From NCBI GenBank assembly GCA_036872755.1, contig JAVHNS010000001.1, positions 3,720,001 through 3,784,000 of the forward strand: 64,000 nt of DNA, read 5' to 3'. The notes under the pieces were generated by a model. The model was not told the origin of the DNA and searched no databases. It saw only the letters and a list, made by a program, of their open reading frames with translations. The translations under genes were made by a program, and so were the position numbers. The stretch is from Orbilia blumenaviensis. Lineage: Eukaryota > Ascomycota > Orbiliomycetes > Orbiliales > Orbiliaceae. Shown piece after piece: positions 10,611-23,364 of the stretch (position 1 is its first letter; each line of letters opens with the position of its first letter).

Positions 10611-13463
10611 GCCGTTCAGAAATTCTGAACCTTACCTAACGCATCGCTAAGGTAGTTTTTTGCTACCGAGGGCCCATTGAAAAGGGCTTTTGACAGGGTT
10701 CAAACAAGATTGTGGCCATGTGCCTGTATGCTGTGTATATCCGGCGAGAGAGAAAAAAGAACCGTTCTCTTTTTTGGTTTGCCGAACGGGAAGGAGGCCT
10801 GGGATTCTAGGCACGTCTCATCTGCAGCCAGGCTTCCAAGGTCGTATAATATTATCAAATCCTAAGCTTTGGTATGCACGACGTCGTCGTATCATTTCAG
10901 CGGCGTCTACCACGTTTTTTCGAATTCCGAGCGTGTGTTGCCAGGCTTCAACATTCAACACGACGATCCATCTCACGAGCTCACCGCCATGTTTCTTGTG
11001 CAACCGTCAGCAGTTGCATTGAATAGATTGAAAATGGTGGCACGCCCAAAAATGGCACTTCCCCTGCCCCGAGTTCTATGCTAAAAGGCCCGCTTCGCAT
11101 CGAGACCCCATCCCCAAAAGCTTAAACTCTTCTTTTGGTTAGCTAGCATCATGATTAATCCGAGCCCCATGTCTATCTCGAACTTGGGATTCGGCGTTCT
11201 CGGGTTTCCACTCACCTAGATTTATTATGGATCTTGCTGATAGGGGGGATAAAATCCTGGGATGCGACCTGGCCCTGAGCGCCATCCCGAGGGCACTAGA
11301 AAAAAAGGTGAGGCTAATAACTGCAGTACTGGCCAAACGTTACGTAGTGAAGGCCTGTCAATCTATTTGCCCCGTTTTGGGCGTTCGCCGAAGTTGCAGA
11401 TTTGAGAACTTAATACAATACTGGCCCGATAATATTGCAACGAAACAGTGTTTTCCCCCCTCTTCCCGATTTCTTCCCTCATCTTTCTCTTTCCCCCACG
11501 CACAGAGATGGAGAAGTGATTGGAAACTGCAAGGGATGCTGGAGTGAATCCAGATCTTTTCGCCCCCCTTGCATCGGATTGAGTTTCTCGAGGAAGTTTT
11601 TTTTGTCTCATTAAGTCGGGGAAGTTATTGGGCTGGGCAAGCATTAAATCCGGCAACCTAACCCATGGCACCTTGAATAACACATTTGGTATTAGCAGTA
11701 TGTCATTGCAATGACTGCGCGAATCTAACGGATTACAACATTGGATATTGTAAGCAACGCAGCTATAGTACGAAAAAACATACTATTGAAACGGTGACCT
11801 TATAGGCGAATTTCCTAACCAATTGAGGGAACAATATATCAAAATCAAGCTAAAAATACACGAGGGTTCCTAGACTAGATCGCTACACGGAGTACTGAAT
11901 TCAATATTGATGCGAAATCTGTGATATAACCCAACACTAATACATTACATATACAGCGACAAAACCTTGCTATTCAAACAAGCTTAAAGTTGACCCTTGA
12001 ATATACAAGTTCCCAATCAACATTCCGAGCCCTGCTTTTGGGCAGTCTCAGCCTCCAATACTGGTCCCTGACCTCAGCTGTTAGGATTCTTTCCCGGGAG
12101 CCGTGGAGAAATACTCAAATAACATTGCTAGACAGTGCACAGCCATCGCTGGCCAGCTAGCCGAGAAACACATACTCACTCTGACAAGTCCTCAAAACCC
12201 TGTATCCCCATATACAAATACATTCCAGACAATGAAACCGGCTGTTTGCAGCAAGTTTAAGACATATATGCGCGGAGGCTAGGTCACTATTACTACCACC
12301 AATCCTTTTAGAAATTCACACAAGTAGCTGTCATATTTTACACATGTACCTGTACTTGTAAAAATATTGGTGTAACAGTGAGGATTACGCAAAGATGGCA
12401 TTGCAGGAAAGGATTCTACAGCGGCTATACTATTCCTAGAAGCCTTTTTGTATTTATCCAGAAACATTTCCATTGGTGAACTGATAGGTTAATGGTAACG
12501 CCCAATCTCAAACGTTATGCCCGTCATAGTCGTACACACAAGGCTATGACGAGTTATTTTCCCGGATATACTTCGCTTCGTGCCGCAGAGTGTATAATTG
12601 TTATGTGTTATCAATAGTTATATGGCCATACATACGCGGCTTGTACCACTACGGTTGTTTTCCAATAGAAATTTCGGCGAGGGAGTGGGCTGTTGTTAAC
12701 TTCTGATCGACCCCAGCTAAGGAAGTCTGGAATCATTATCGTTTGATTCGCTGTAGTGGTATCAAAGTTGTTAAATACAGTAGAAGGAAAACCGTTGCCG
12801 CTAAAAGTAAACGGTGACAGGGCACATTTATCAGACTGTTTGACGCCGAAGAGCAAGACAAAGGTACGCTTGCTTGAGAATACCGACACAATAACATGTT
12901 GGTTGTACACATGAATATATAAAAAGAACTTTAACAAAACCACAGGAAACTGAATAGCACTGTTTAGAGACAAGGAAACGTGAGGGCTAATATGGACAAA
13001 GAAGAAAGGCACTTTATTATTAAGCGAGGGGGGGTATGATTTTATCTGGATTCCGGCAGAATTAAAAGGATAAAGAAGCGGGGAGGAAGGATGGATATAG
13101 GTTTAGGGCTGCGGTTTGGTTATGTAGCAGCTGTCGTGGAGAGGGGTTATTATCATGACTGGTAAGTTTGATATATGAAGGAGAAAACGAAAGAACGCCG
13201 TTATAATGTTCCCTAGCAGAAAGACAAAAGGAAATTCATGCCCGCTTTAGGCTTTTAGGTGATGGTCCGCCAAAATGTGGTATTGGCAAGGTTCGCTCAA
13301 TGTGTTTGTTGTCGTTGAATAGGTCGGAGGAGGTAATGAGTGTGTGGGTGTTTTGATGAGAGAGTGAGAAAGAGATCCTAGCCTTCGACTATTAAGATAG
13401 CCGCGAAACAGTTTGCGCGTTTCGTATCAGTGAAAGTTCGTGGTGGTCCGAAGACCTAGATAG
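10611..13463. other. Intergenic, no supported gene
   Basis: About 2.9 kb between the tRNA and the 3' end of the ammonium transporter. Open frames here are short (up to about 130 codons), lack plausible splice-linked partners and have no recognisable domains. The transporter's 3' UTR should occupy the right end. Confidence 0.5.
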
Positions 13464-15177
13464 TCATTTTTCTATGTAATGACCATGGTTCGGAGGGAGT
13501 TCGGAGGACAGCTTGTGAATACCTTCGGTGTCTGGCACGACCTCTCGTACCAGCTCAACGTAGTCGTACTGTAGCCGAAATTGTTAGTGATCGGTCTCAA
13601 AAATGAGGAAACAGATGTTTAACTTACGGCGAACTCTCCAAGTTCGGCATCATCTATACCAAGGACTTCGGCCTCTTCGCTGGCACGTAACGATAGTCCT
13701 GGGACAAGGTTCATGACGAATAGGATAATACAAGTTCCGCAGAACGAATAAGCGAAGCCGGCGACTGAGTCGGCAAGCTGGAACCCTATTTGAATCCAGT
13801 GACGGTCGAGCCATCCAAGCGGTGGGTTGCTGGTCCCGTCAAGATTTGCGACATAATGAGTAGCAAAAAAAGCGGTTAGAACATTCCCAACAAGGCCGCC
13901 GACACCATGGACCGCGAAGATATCTAATGCATCATCGACACCAATGACAAACTTGAGTTTGGTTGCATAATTGCATGCGGCACTACCCACGATGCCAAAT
14001 ATGACAGCCGACCAAGCTGGGCAGTAGCCGGAACCAGGAGTGATAGCAACAAGTCCAGCGATAACACCGGAACAGAAACCGACGGTAGACCATTTTCTCT
14101 CAAGACGATAATCGAGCAAGCACCACGTGATACCGCCAACGGAAGCCGACAGGTTGGTAACAACGCAGGCCATAACGGCGCGAAGGTTGGCACCCAAAGC
14201 AGAGCCACCATTGAAACCGAACTAATATATTGTCAATTAAATTTTAGGGATAACAGGGGATCAAATGTAAAGTTAACTTACCCATCCGACCCAGAGGAAT
14301 ACCGTACCAAGGACAATGTGAGTAACATTGTGTGGGCGGTAATTAAGCTCGTGAGTCCCATGTCCTCTACGTTTTCCCAACATCAACGAGTATGCAAGAG
14401 CTGCGGAACCGGAGGAAATATGGACGGGAGTGCCTCCGGCAAAATCGAGGCCACCCATCTTATAGGACCACCCGGTAGGGTTCCAAGTCCAACAAGCAAT
14501 CGGATCATAGATAATTGTTGACCACACGACCATGAAAACGATGCAGGGGAGCATGCGTCCGCGTTCCGCAGCAGCACCAATGGCAAGCGCGACACTATTA
14601 TGTAAAGATGTCGTTGTTTTAGCCTCATCCCAAGGTTGTTTTGTATTGCCCAATGGCTGTATTTCACTTACGTAATAGCCGAGAACATGCCCTGGTAGAC
14701 TGCATAGAGCAAATCTGGAATGAATGTGCGTGGTGCTGCAATCACGTTTCGTAGTCCAATATGATTGAGATCACCAATGTATCTTCCAGATGTCTGGGAG
14801 AAAGCCAAAGAGTAGCCCCAGAAAAACCACTGAAACGAAACAACGGCTACTGACATCATGGAAAGCCAGATTAACGACAGTGCAGACTTTCGGCGAGCGA
14901 GACCTGAATAGAAAAACCCGACACCAGGAATCATCAAGAGAACGAAGGCAGTGGCGACGATAACCCAACCGACATTACCGGGCTATTCAAGTTAACTTCA
15001 GTATTGATACGTGAACCAAATTCGCTTCGATCGCTTCGATATCTGAGCCTCAAGGTCCGATAAACTTACGTTATAGCTAGCCGAAACGTTATCGGTATTC
15101 GTATCTCCGCCGTTTGGAAGAGGAATATCTGTTCTCCATGGAATCCCAAGAGGGACTGGAGTGAATTCCGCAGCCAT
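13464..15177 (-). CDS. MEP2: Ammonium transporter, Mep2-type (AMT/MEP/Rh family)
   Basis: Five exons (15177–15070, 14982–14672, 14594–14282, 14221–13628, 13568–13464) encode 476 residues, normal for fungal Meps, with about eleven hydrophobic segments. The AMT signature is clear (GGLDFAGGTPVHISSGSAAL). Both pore histidines of the twin-His motif are present: the first in VHISSG, the second in DIFAVHGVGGLVGN. Mep1/Mep3-type proteins carry Glu at the first position, so His there points to the Mep2 class, high-affinity carriers that in several fungi also act as nitrogen sensors. The extracellular N-terminus is short. The cytosolic tail is short and acidic (about 50 residues). The ATG at 15177 (MAAEFTPV) was chosen; a non-ATG upstream extension of the frame is unlikely to be used. 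GATA-type sites lie upstream, consistent with nitrogen-catabolite control. Confidence 0.93.
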
Positions 15178-18100
15178 ATCTGAAAAAGGTAAATGTGCAC
15201 GAGCGAGAGCCGCAGAGGTGAAGGAGCGAGAAGACGTTGGAGAGGCCAAGCCTGCCGGAATCAGTTATGCTATTACGTAAATGAATGGTCAGTCAGAACA
15301 GCAAATGCTGATGACGATGATAGCGATGCTGGTGATGATGATAACGATGAAGGAATGGATGAAGCGATGGGTAAGTGAGAGTGTGTGCGAGAGAGGACTG
15401 TAAGAACGGGATTGAGAGAGGGACAGAGCTGATGTCGCTGGAGCTAAACAACACGAGGGGACGGGCAGCTTGAACCTCGTGCTACCTATAAAGCCTCGGC
15501 GCCCAACTCGAGAGGATGAGCCGGATTTTAAATGGCGGGCAGAAGGGACTCCTACCTTCGTTCGTATGCAATGATGCAGAACTGACAGCCCAGGGGTGCG
15601 TATAAGGTCGTGATTGATGATACAGAAGGGAAAGGAAGGGAGGAAGGTGATTCTGCCTAGATGGAGAGAGGGTGGTGATGAGAAGAGAAGAAAAAAAAGA
15701 GAGAGACCCAGAAGATGTGGAAGCAACCAGTGCAGAAGAGCCGGCTGGAAGGGTTGGGGGGCTTCTACTATACCTAACCCACTACAAGAATTTCCAACTG
15801 CGAACTAGCAAACAAGCGGCTGCGTTGTTGCCTCACACCCACCAAATGTAATGCAGGTCCCGACCTATAAATTGGGTCCAAAAGATCCTCGATGTCGATG
15901 CAAGGGCCGCTGATATCTAGACTCTCAAGCCGGCCTAACAGATAAAAAAATTCGAATGTCTTCGGCAGTCAGGTGGTTGCAGCTTTGTTATATCTACTAT
16001 CTAACTCCTAGGGACCGATTATCCCGAGACGAGTGCTGCGCTGCCTGCTTCGAGCGCTTCCAATAACTCGCCCGAATAGTACGCCGTATGCAAAAAAGCA
16101 ATGCCGTATTTCCGTTCAGTCTGACAGGACCGTTTCCCCTCGCCCGCTAGTTTCGAACCAGTCTGTGCCTTTCCGACCGGTTTGTTTGAATTCTGAAGGT
16201 TGAAACAAGAATTTCTGAACGGTCTACCGTTCTTGTATACAGACTTGCAAGGCTCGGTGCGCTACAAGTGGAAAAGAAGGAAATGATATCCTTGAAAAGG
16301 TCGCCTCTAATCAATTATCGACTGACTGGTTGATGCCCTCGTCTATCCCTCAGGGCGGAATCTCAATGGTCGACTGATGCTATCGATATATCTCTCCCGA
16401 AAACAGAAAAAGAAAGAGAGGAGAAACAATCAGAAAATCTCATGCGAACGACAGGATTCCAGCCCTCATACATATATCTGCTTATTTACCTAGTTTATAT
16501 TCCCGCGTGGAACGAAACCCCCAAATAGGCGAGAGGGGCTAGGTAGGCAGGGCAATTGCTTGGGTGGTCCAGTAATTGCTTGGGTGTGGATGGCGAGAAA
16601 AGAAAAGGTGCGAGCAACCCACTTTCATATGCACGACGATGCATGTCTTTACTGCTTGTTTTAATGTTTGGGGGGTTAAGGACTGGACCAGGATTGCTCA
16701 CACGCCGATTCTCAAGTTCGATGCTTGGGTACGAAACTAACATAGAATTGTTTGCGTAGCCTTATCTGCTGGCGAGCACAAGGGGCGGTAATTCAAATAG
16801 ACATCCTCGTCAAGTCCCTAGCTCTTAGTCTGAAGTCAACATTCCGCTGAGTGTCATGACATTTCATTCTTTAATCAAAGCCACCATGAGCAAGTACACC
16901 ACTGTATGCATTGCCTCGTGTAAATAGGCACAGCTGTGCGACATGTCTTCAGCAAATATAAATGGGAGTAGATCAACCGTATGTACCGCCGTGGTGATGC
17001 CCTGTTACGACTCCTTGTTCTAGGTACACACTGGAACGAGCACCAAGCATGTACCGCGACATAAAGCACAAGTGCATGCGACCAAAAACCCACCGTGGGC
17101 GATTCTTTGGAGAAGGCTGCTGCTCTTTCCTTGCAGTCATGGGTGTTTCTCAAGGCAAGGACCAGATCCAGCCGATTCCCGGTTCTCGAGTTCTCCACGA
17201 ACGACGGTTTGCCTCAAAGCCAAGGTCAGGTATCTATCAGACTATCGGCTGAGAAACTAGCTTTCGATTCTTCACCCATCCCATCCCAGCATCCCGCTCT
17301 AAAATGGTCGGTGCAAAAAAGGTGGACTGATCGATAGATAGGTATTTCCGGCACGTATCGATACAACCATGAACTGGTCGGGTTTTCACGTACTGTACAT
17401 AGCGGACGGGAAACCCAAAGCACAGGTCAATGCAGCCACGAATATGCTTCCGAACTCACCTGCTCGTTGGATCTCATCCTCATTTGACCGCGGGTCTGGG
17501 TTAGGCCCCACCGTATCGTCAGGGTGTGGCCCGGTTGGAGGTCGTGCGCTAGTCTCGATTCGTTATCTAGAGGGTGGTTCCCCCACTCCTTCCTTCATGA
17601 AATTTCGAGTTCTTGGAAGCGCAAATCTTCTCCAACTTCAGTAGAGCCCGGACATGCTGCGAGGTACATAAGTACTTCATGGGAATGTGATCATGAGATC
17701 AGTACTGCAGCTCCCATAAATGTGCGAACCTGAACGGTTCTGAACTGACATTTTTATTTTAAAGTCCCCTTGGAAGCATTCGAGACACCTTCTCTTTGAT
17801 CATTCTGACAATCTTTTCGGCGCATGCAAATTTCTCCCAAGTGCTCCGTACCCAGGTCTGATCATAGCGGAATATTCCTGACGGCGGATATATGCACTGG
17901 ATATTATTGGGTACCATCAGAAACATCGCCGAAAATAAACGTTGTTTGACGGAGTATACTTTCTGATGTCAAAGCCAAGTCTCTTATCTCTGAACCCGTT
18001 CGCCGTTCCTGTTTAAAATGGGCAGATAAGGGTGTTGCAGTTTAATTGGCGTAATTATTTGGGTGCGCGGATGCTGTAGGCTAAATTCCCAACCATAGAC

Positions 18101-21100
18101 GCCAGTTTTTCCCTTCCTTCCTTGCATGCATCAGCGAAAGGATTCTCCACTCTGTCGGCCCTTGAATTCGCATGATCATGCATGAGGCTGTCCGTCTAAA
18201 TTTTCTTTCGTGCGGAATATATTTGAGATGGGGTGACGAACCACTCGCGTGGGTTGCCGCTAGGAAGGGAACCGTCTCCCCTCCTCGGGTATCAAAATCT
18301 TGTAATATCAAGCTTCTTTTAAGGTCAGCACCAAGGGTCGCATGTCGCGAATTGCCTCACTTTAGAAAACGAAATGAACCGGGGATCCTGTCCTTGATTT
18401 CTTGACATAGGCGTATTATCATTGTTCCAGGAAAAAATAAAAAAAAATGCAGATTCTGAGTAAGAGATAACGGCTGCCCGCTCGGCACGGCTTGAAAATT
18501 TCCCCAGGTGACACCCTGGACGTCGATATCGCACACCAGAAGTTGCTTCTCCTCCGCATCAGGTATCGTCTTGTACTCGTACAAGATCAACGATTTTTCA
18601 ACCAAAACGGGACCAGAAATGGAGATTTCCTAACGAGCCTCTTAAGTATGGGACCGAGACTACCTTTTAAGCTCTTATCTCTAAAGTCCACATCCCTGAA
18701 TTCGAATATCATAATTCTAGTTTTGTGAACATACGTTGTTAGCCCGTCACCACGCATAAGCCTCGAATTTGAGGAGTGTGAAAAACTTAGTCAGTATTTC
18801 CAAAAGATGCAGTGCACTGTGCAGCACCGCAAGCATATGTAACATAGTGCTTTTTCAGAGGAAGTATTTCCAATTTGTGGGATGAACTTGTTCCTTGCAG
18901 CATCGGCATTCCTTGTAGCCTTAAGCACCTACCTATTTTGAACATTGGTTCAAGTACCTTGCGTCTAACACTACCTGTAGCGACTCGCTTCCCATGCATC
19001 CCCAAGATTTAAGACCTACTACTAAGTACTAGCAAAACGTCCCTGAAAAGAAATGTTTAAGGCAACAGGTCTGATGATCTGGGGAGTAGATGTCAATATG
19101 CAAGTATAGCAGATTCCTGGTTGGTGCAAATTAATATATAGATGGACGGCGTAAGCATGAACTAATTACAATTTCCGAGACTGCAATATTGAAATGCACT
19201 TAATGGGTATACAAAAAGGAAAGGATGGGACGGCAGCGTTCGGGTTCGGCTGCATTTGTGGAATTATGGCCATGTAAGTCCGCGGGGTCTTCTTTCTCAT
19301 GATCACCCCCTCTTCCTCCACCCCTTTTCACATGCGCATGTACCTTTACACACTACACTTGATATTTTTACTATCGTCTTCGAGGGACACTGTTCTGTTT
19401 AGTACTGGCCTTTAGTTGTTCCAGGCACAACCACATTTGTATTCAACAGCATTTGGGGGGCGAAGCTAAACAATCTACATAAATATTCAGAGCTGTCAGC
19501 GAGTTCATGGATACAAAGATATCAATTTACTTTCATAATCCAAATAAAATCTAGGCAAGGAACGATTCCCCGTTACTTGAATTAGACACACATCGACACA
19601 ATGACCTCACAGGGATTTAATCGAGATCTTTCGAGTTCTCTCAGTGGTGTCGTTGGCCACCTCCGATCCATGACCTTATCAAGATTAATCATATTTATAA
19701 TGCCGACTTACCAAGATAGTCCTGAAAAGCTGGGTTCTTAATACTACCTTGTAATGTATTATTGCAAGTCATTAACTTGGGGTTTGACTTCGAAGGCTTT
19801 CCACATCTAGGTTAAATTTAATAACCGTATACGGGCCCTTCGAACGTTCAAACAAAAGTATTCACTATCTTATCCCATTCTTTTCTTTGCCTTGATTGAC
19901 AGAGCAATTAAGCACTTAGCCGATGCTACATACAACATCAGCTGCCGTTAGATCGCGAACTAGACACTTATTATCCATATATCTCCGCACTTCTCATTCT
20001 CCCACCCCTTAAAGGTACAAGAAGTTTTATTTTGATAGTAGTGTTTCTCTAATAAATGATAGTTCACTACGAGCATATATAACTATGGCGCCCGGAATAT
20101 AACCGACAAAATAAAACCAGATAAGCTACTTCTAGTTCCTTACATAAGCCTATTTTCTAACCTGAAAGTGCCTACTAAGCTATTTCTGGGGGTCTTGGTC
20201 CTAGACTAGGGTATACTATGAATGGTAGTCTGATATATTGGGGGTATGGGTCCTAGGGACCACCTATTCCTGATCCAGATATCGCCCCCCGCAATTTTTG
20301 CAACGAGAATGCTTACTTCAAGATAGGATTGCGACTTAGGGCTAGTTACGTTTCAACAGTTAACACAGACATACCTGTTTTGTTTTTCTGTGAAAAATAT
20401 TATTTACACCGGAGTTACCATGGGCTTTATACTCAATTGGAAAGAACTAAAAATAATTCATAGCCTCTTATTGATTGTTCTCCTGACTGTAGTTTTAAGT
20501 AAATTCGAAAGCAACCCCATGACCTCAAGTGTATTTCTCAATGACATAATTTTTCCCTCCATATTCCGTCGGGTTCTCTAATGTTGAGCAGTATTGCTTC
20601 AAGATCTTGAGCGTAATAATGTTCCCAAGGCACCTTTAATGCTAACCCAAAAAATAGTTGCTTCAGATAACGTACTGAATGACTATATAGGGTCTTCTCG
20701 GAACCCCCCATCTCGGAGGAAACATGTATGGGGAAGTGAACATGAAAAGAACGGTCAAAACGCATAGGTCAAAAAACATTCTGAATATGAGTCGACTCCA
20801 GAAAGCCAACTCGGTTATAAACTCGGTGAAGTTCATGGTGAGTGAATTCTTTGGGATCTGTTTAGGATTATTGTAGCGAATGTTAGGTCAGAATTACCCG
20901 TTGAGCAGTGAAGGTATCTCGCAACGTAGTTGGGATTCGTGAAGGCGGAGTTACCTGGTGATAGGACAAGATCGGTGTGTTTGGAGGAGGAGGGAGGAGG
21001 AGAAGAAGGGTGATTTTATGGTCCTCAAGGGCCAGTGTTTGGAGTTGAAGAAATGGGTTTCGTGGTAAAATTGAAAAGGATCTTGATATTGACGGTTCGA

Positions 21101-21312
21101 CGAGTATTCAAGGTATCGAGATGCTTGACTTGCGTTGATACTTTGTTGGATTCTAGATGTTGGGATGATCCCAGCATTCTCACCATCTTGCTGATTCTTA
21201 AAAACCATAGATGCGCTCTAGCGAGCACGTTGATACATAGCTGTTAAATCAGGGTCCGAAAGGTTGGAAGTCATACGTTTCATTACTCCTCAAATCAAAT
21301 ATCACAAGTATC
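15178..21312. other. Six-kilobase gene-poor region
   Basis: The right-hand promoter of the ammonium transporter, then about 5 kb in which I can support no gene. Frames are short and mutually overlapping. A minus-strand frame at 18357–18629 is the most coding-like piece and is reported as a finding. No terminal inverted repeats, long tandem repeats or transposase/reverse-transcriptase motifs were recognised. It could hold divergent non-coding transcripts or decayed elements not visible by eye. Confidence 0.4.
15940..16319. promoter_or_regulatory. Candidate GATA-factor sites upstream of the ammonium transporter
   Basis: An AGATAA (HGATAR match) is at 15940–15945, and a CGATAA on the minus strand at 16315–16320 (TTATCG on the plus strand). 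AreA/Nit2-type GATA factors activate ammonium transporter genes through such sites. The sites lie 760–1140 bases from the ATG, and short motifs like these also arise by chance. Confidence 0.3.
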
Positions 21313-21714
21313 ATGGCAGACTTCAGCAGTTACTTCAACCTGCCATGGCCGATTACCATTCACGCCGTTGCTCTCACAGCACTCGGTGTCGCTATGACAT
21401 TCAGTCGAAAACCCGGAGTCTCACCAGAGCTTCGTGGTGCGAATTCCTTAATCGGTATCACAACGGCAACCATCGGTCTTGCATATCTGAGCACTTCATA
21501 TGTGCCAATTGAGCAAAACCAGTTCCTGCATGCTAGTGTGCCAATTAGACTGGGAGTTGCAACTCTGCTCGCCACGTCGGCTGTAGTTAATCAAAAGGAT
21601 ATGGATGACAAGAGCTGGCGGACACATGTTGGGTTCGCGCTTTGGGATGGAATTGGCGCACTTTGGCTGGGATGGTATTTGGGTAGATGGGATGGACAGT
21701 GTTCTGCCCACTAA
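21313..21714 (+). CDS. Small multi-pass membrane protein, unknown function
   Basis: A single exon of 133 residues opening at ATG 21313 (MADFSSYFNLPWPITIH) and closing at TAA 21712–21714. About four hydrophobic helices can be seen: residues about 14–30, 45–62, 78–92 and 106–122, the last ending WDGIGALWLGWYLGRWDG. The rest is short polar loops. There is no signal-peptide cleavage pattern and no catalytic motif. The single uninterrupted frame, good initiation context (TATCATGGCA) and helix spacing argue it is real. I do not recognise the family; compact four-helix membrane proteins of unknown role are common in fungi. It converges on the DUF5672 gene. Confidence 0.6.
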   Translation: MADFSSYFNLPWPITIHAVALTALGVAMTFSRKPGVSPELRGANSLIGITTATIGLAYLSTSYVPIEQNQFLHASVPIRLGVATLLATSAVVNQKDMDDKSWRTHVGFALWDGIGALWLGWYLGRWDGQCSAH

Positions 21715-22360
21715 TCTGGGGCTGAAGCGGCTTTCCAGGAACCCATATTAGCTGCCCTGGCCCTGCGGCACGGGTGAGGATTGCGAATATATCTGCGAGT
21801 GTATTACAACAGCTCTTCAAGCGGGCCTTCTCTATCTAATGGTTGTAATGCCATAATAGCCTCCAGATCTGGGAGTACTAAGCCTAACATTATGAGGTGG
21901 GGGTCGGGAATTTACACCTAAAAATATATATACTATGAGTTTTGGTTTTCAGTGCCTGGCACTAGCAGAGATTTAATTCGTATATCTCGACTTCACTGTC
22001 GATGGATAGGCAAAAATGGAAAATACTAAATGTTCTATTAATATTTGTTTAATACATTACTCATTGCTAGTTGATATTTTGCAAGTTTTGAAAATGATGA
22101 ACTCCAAATGCCAAACCGAATGAACAAATATATATACAGTGCGAATCGTGCAATATGTATTACAAAGAAGATACCAGCTATCCTGGCCGAATATTGCCAT
22201 CCTTACCCGACTTCATATACCTGTGTACATTTATTGTTAACTTTTCATTCCTAGACGCCAACGGCCACGAGAATCTTTTAAAACTTTTTCATCTCTGTGA
22301 CCCGATCCAACTTTTATGTAACTGTGGCGTCGCGTGCCGTCGCTGAGGCCAAGAGCTACC
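21715..22360. other. Convergent intergenic region
   Basis: About 650 AT-rich bases holding the 3' ends of the small membrane protein gene (+) and the DUF5672 gene (-). Nothing further was seen. Confidence 0.5.
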
Positions 22361-23364
22361 CTACGAGGGAAAACTGCTTGCGATATCCTTTTCACAACCT
22401 TCCGCTTCCCAATCCTGAACCAGAGGCATTAGTATCTTGATCTCAGGACAATAGTCAAATATCTGCTCTCTCTGCTCCTTCTCCTTCCACACTTGAGACA
22501 TGAGCAGCTTTCCACCCCATCCGGTATGATAACCCAGCGGGGTATCATAAGGCACTTTCTCAACAGAAAATGCAACCTCCTCTGTTCCATTTGCCATCTT
22601 CGCACTAGGCATGTGCCCGAGTCGATCAGTTAACCACCAGTCCTCGAGCGATTCCCCGTTGTGTCGGTTTTGGTGCCTTAGGACTTCTAGGAGGTGTGAA
22701 ATGCGTCGTAGTGAGAAACCACCATTTCCTATTCCAAGGGGTTAAAGTATTAGAATATTCTTCCGGAAACCATAAGCCGAGCCGCATGAAATCTCTTACC
22801 TCCGAACTTTGTACTCTTTCCCCAGGAAGCCCCAACCCAAGAGAAACCCATCTCGACCCAATCATTCAAAGATGAACCCGAGTTCGCACATATGATACTA
22901 TCAGTCTGGAAGATAAACAACCATTCCGCAGGCAGTAACCTTTCATAAAACCAGACATTTGTCATGGTCCTACTCAGTGTCTCTTGGCTATTCACAGTCA
23001 TATTGTCCGGTATAACTTGTATTGACAGTTTGCCGTTCTTTTCGTATTCTCTGATCGGTGCGGACCTGTTGATATGTGCGATCGATTCGTTTGATCCCAT
23101 GAATAAGAAAGGCCATTCCGGAGGCACAACTGATATAAAGTGGAGAAGCAACGGCGTTAAATGTGCTTGTGGTCGATTTTCTATTAAGAGTGCCAGTTTT
23201 GTATCATTGTAAGGTTTCGGAATATGGAGCTCTTGAAAAGGTCGACGGATATCGACCGATATTGTTCCCGGAAGTACACGAGATGGCTCAATGAATAAGA
23301 AGAGGGTAAGAGTTCCAAAGAAAATAATCGATAAGAGAGGACCGCAGCTTCGTGATAGCAGCAT
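22361..23364 (-). CDS. DUF5672-type putative glycosyltransferase
   Basis: Exons 23364–22800 and 22728–22361, with a 71-base intron, give 310 residues. It starts with a signal-anchor (CGPLLSIIFFGTLTLFLFIEP), implying a type II Golgi or ER membrane protein. The lumenal part has the DUF5672 pattern: LALLIENRPQAHLTPLLLHF, then PEWPFLFMGS, the segment WLFIFQTDSIICANSG (a DxD-like acidic position inside a Q-T-D-S block), and after the splice the glycine-rich GGNGGFSLRR followed by ESLEDWWL. The GNGGFSLR and EDWWL elements are the family's best markers and resemble nucleotide-sugar-binding glycosyltransferases. The exact reaction is unknown. The C-terminal PLGYHTGWGG is also typical. Confidence 0.8.
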
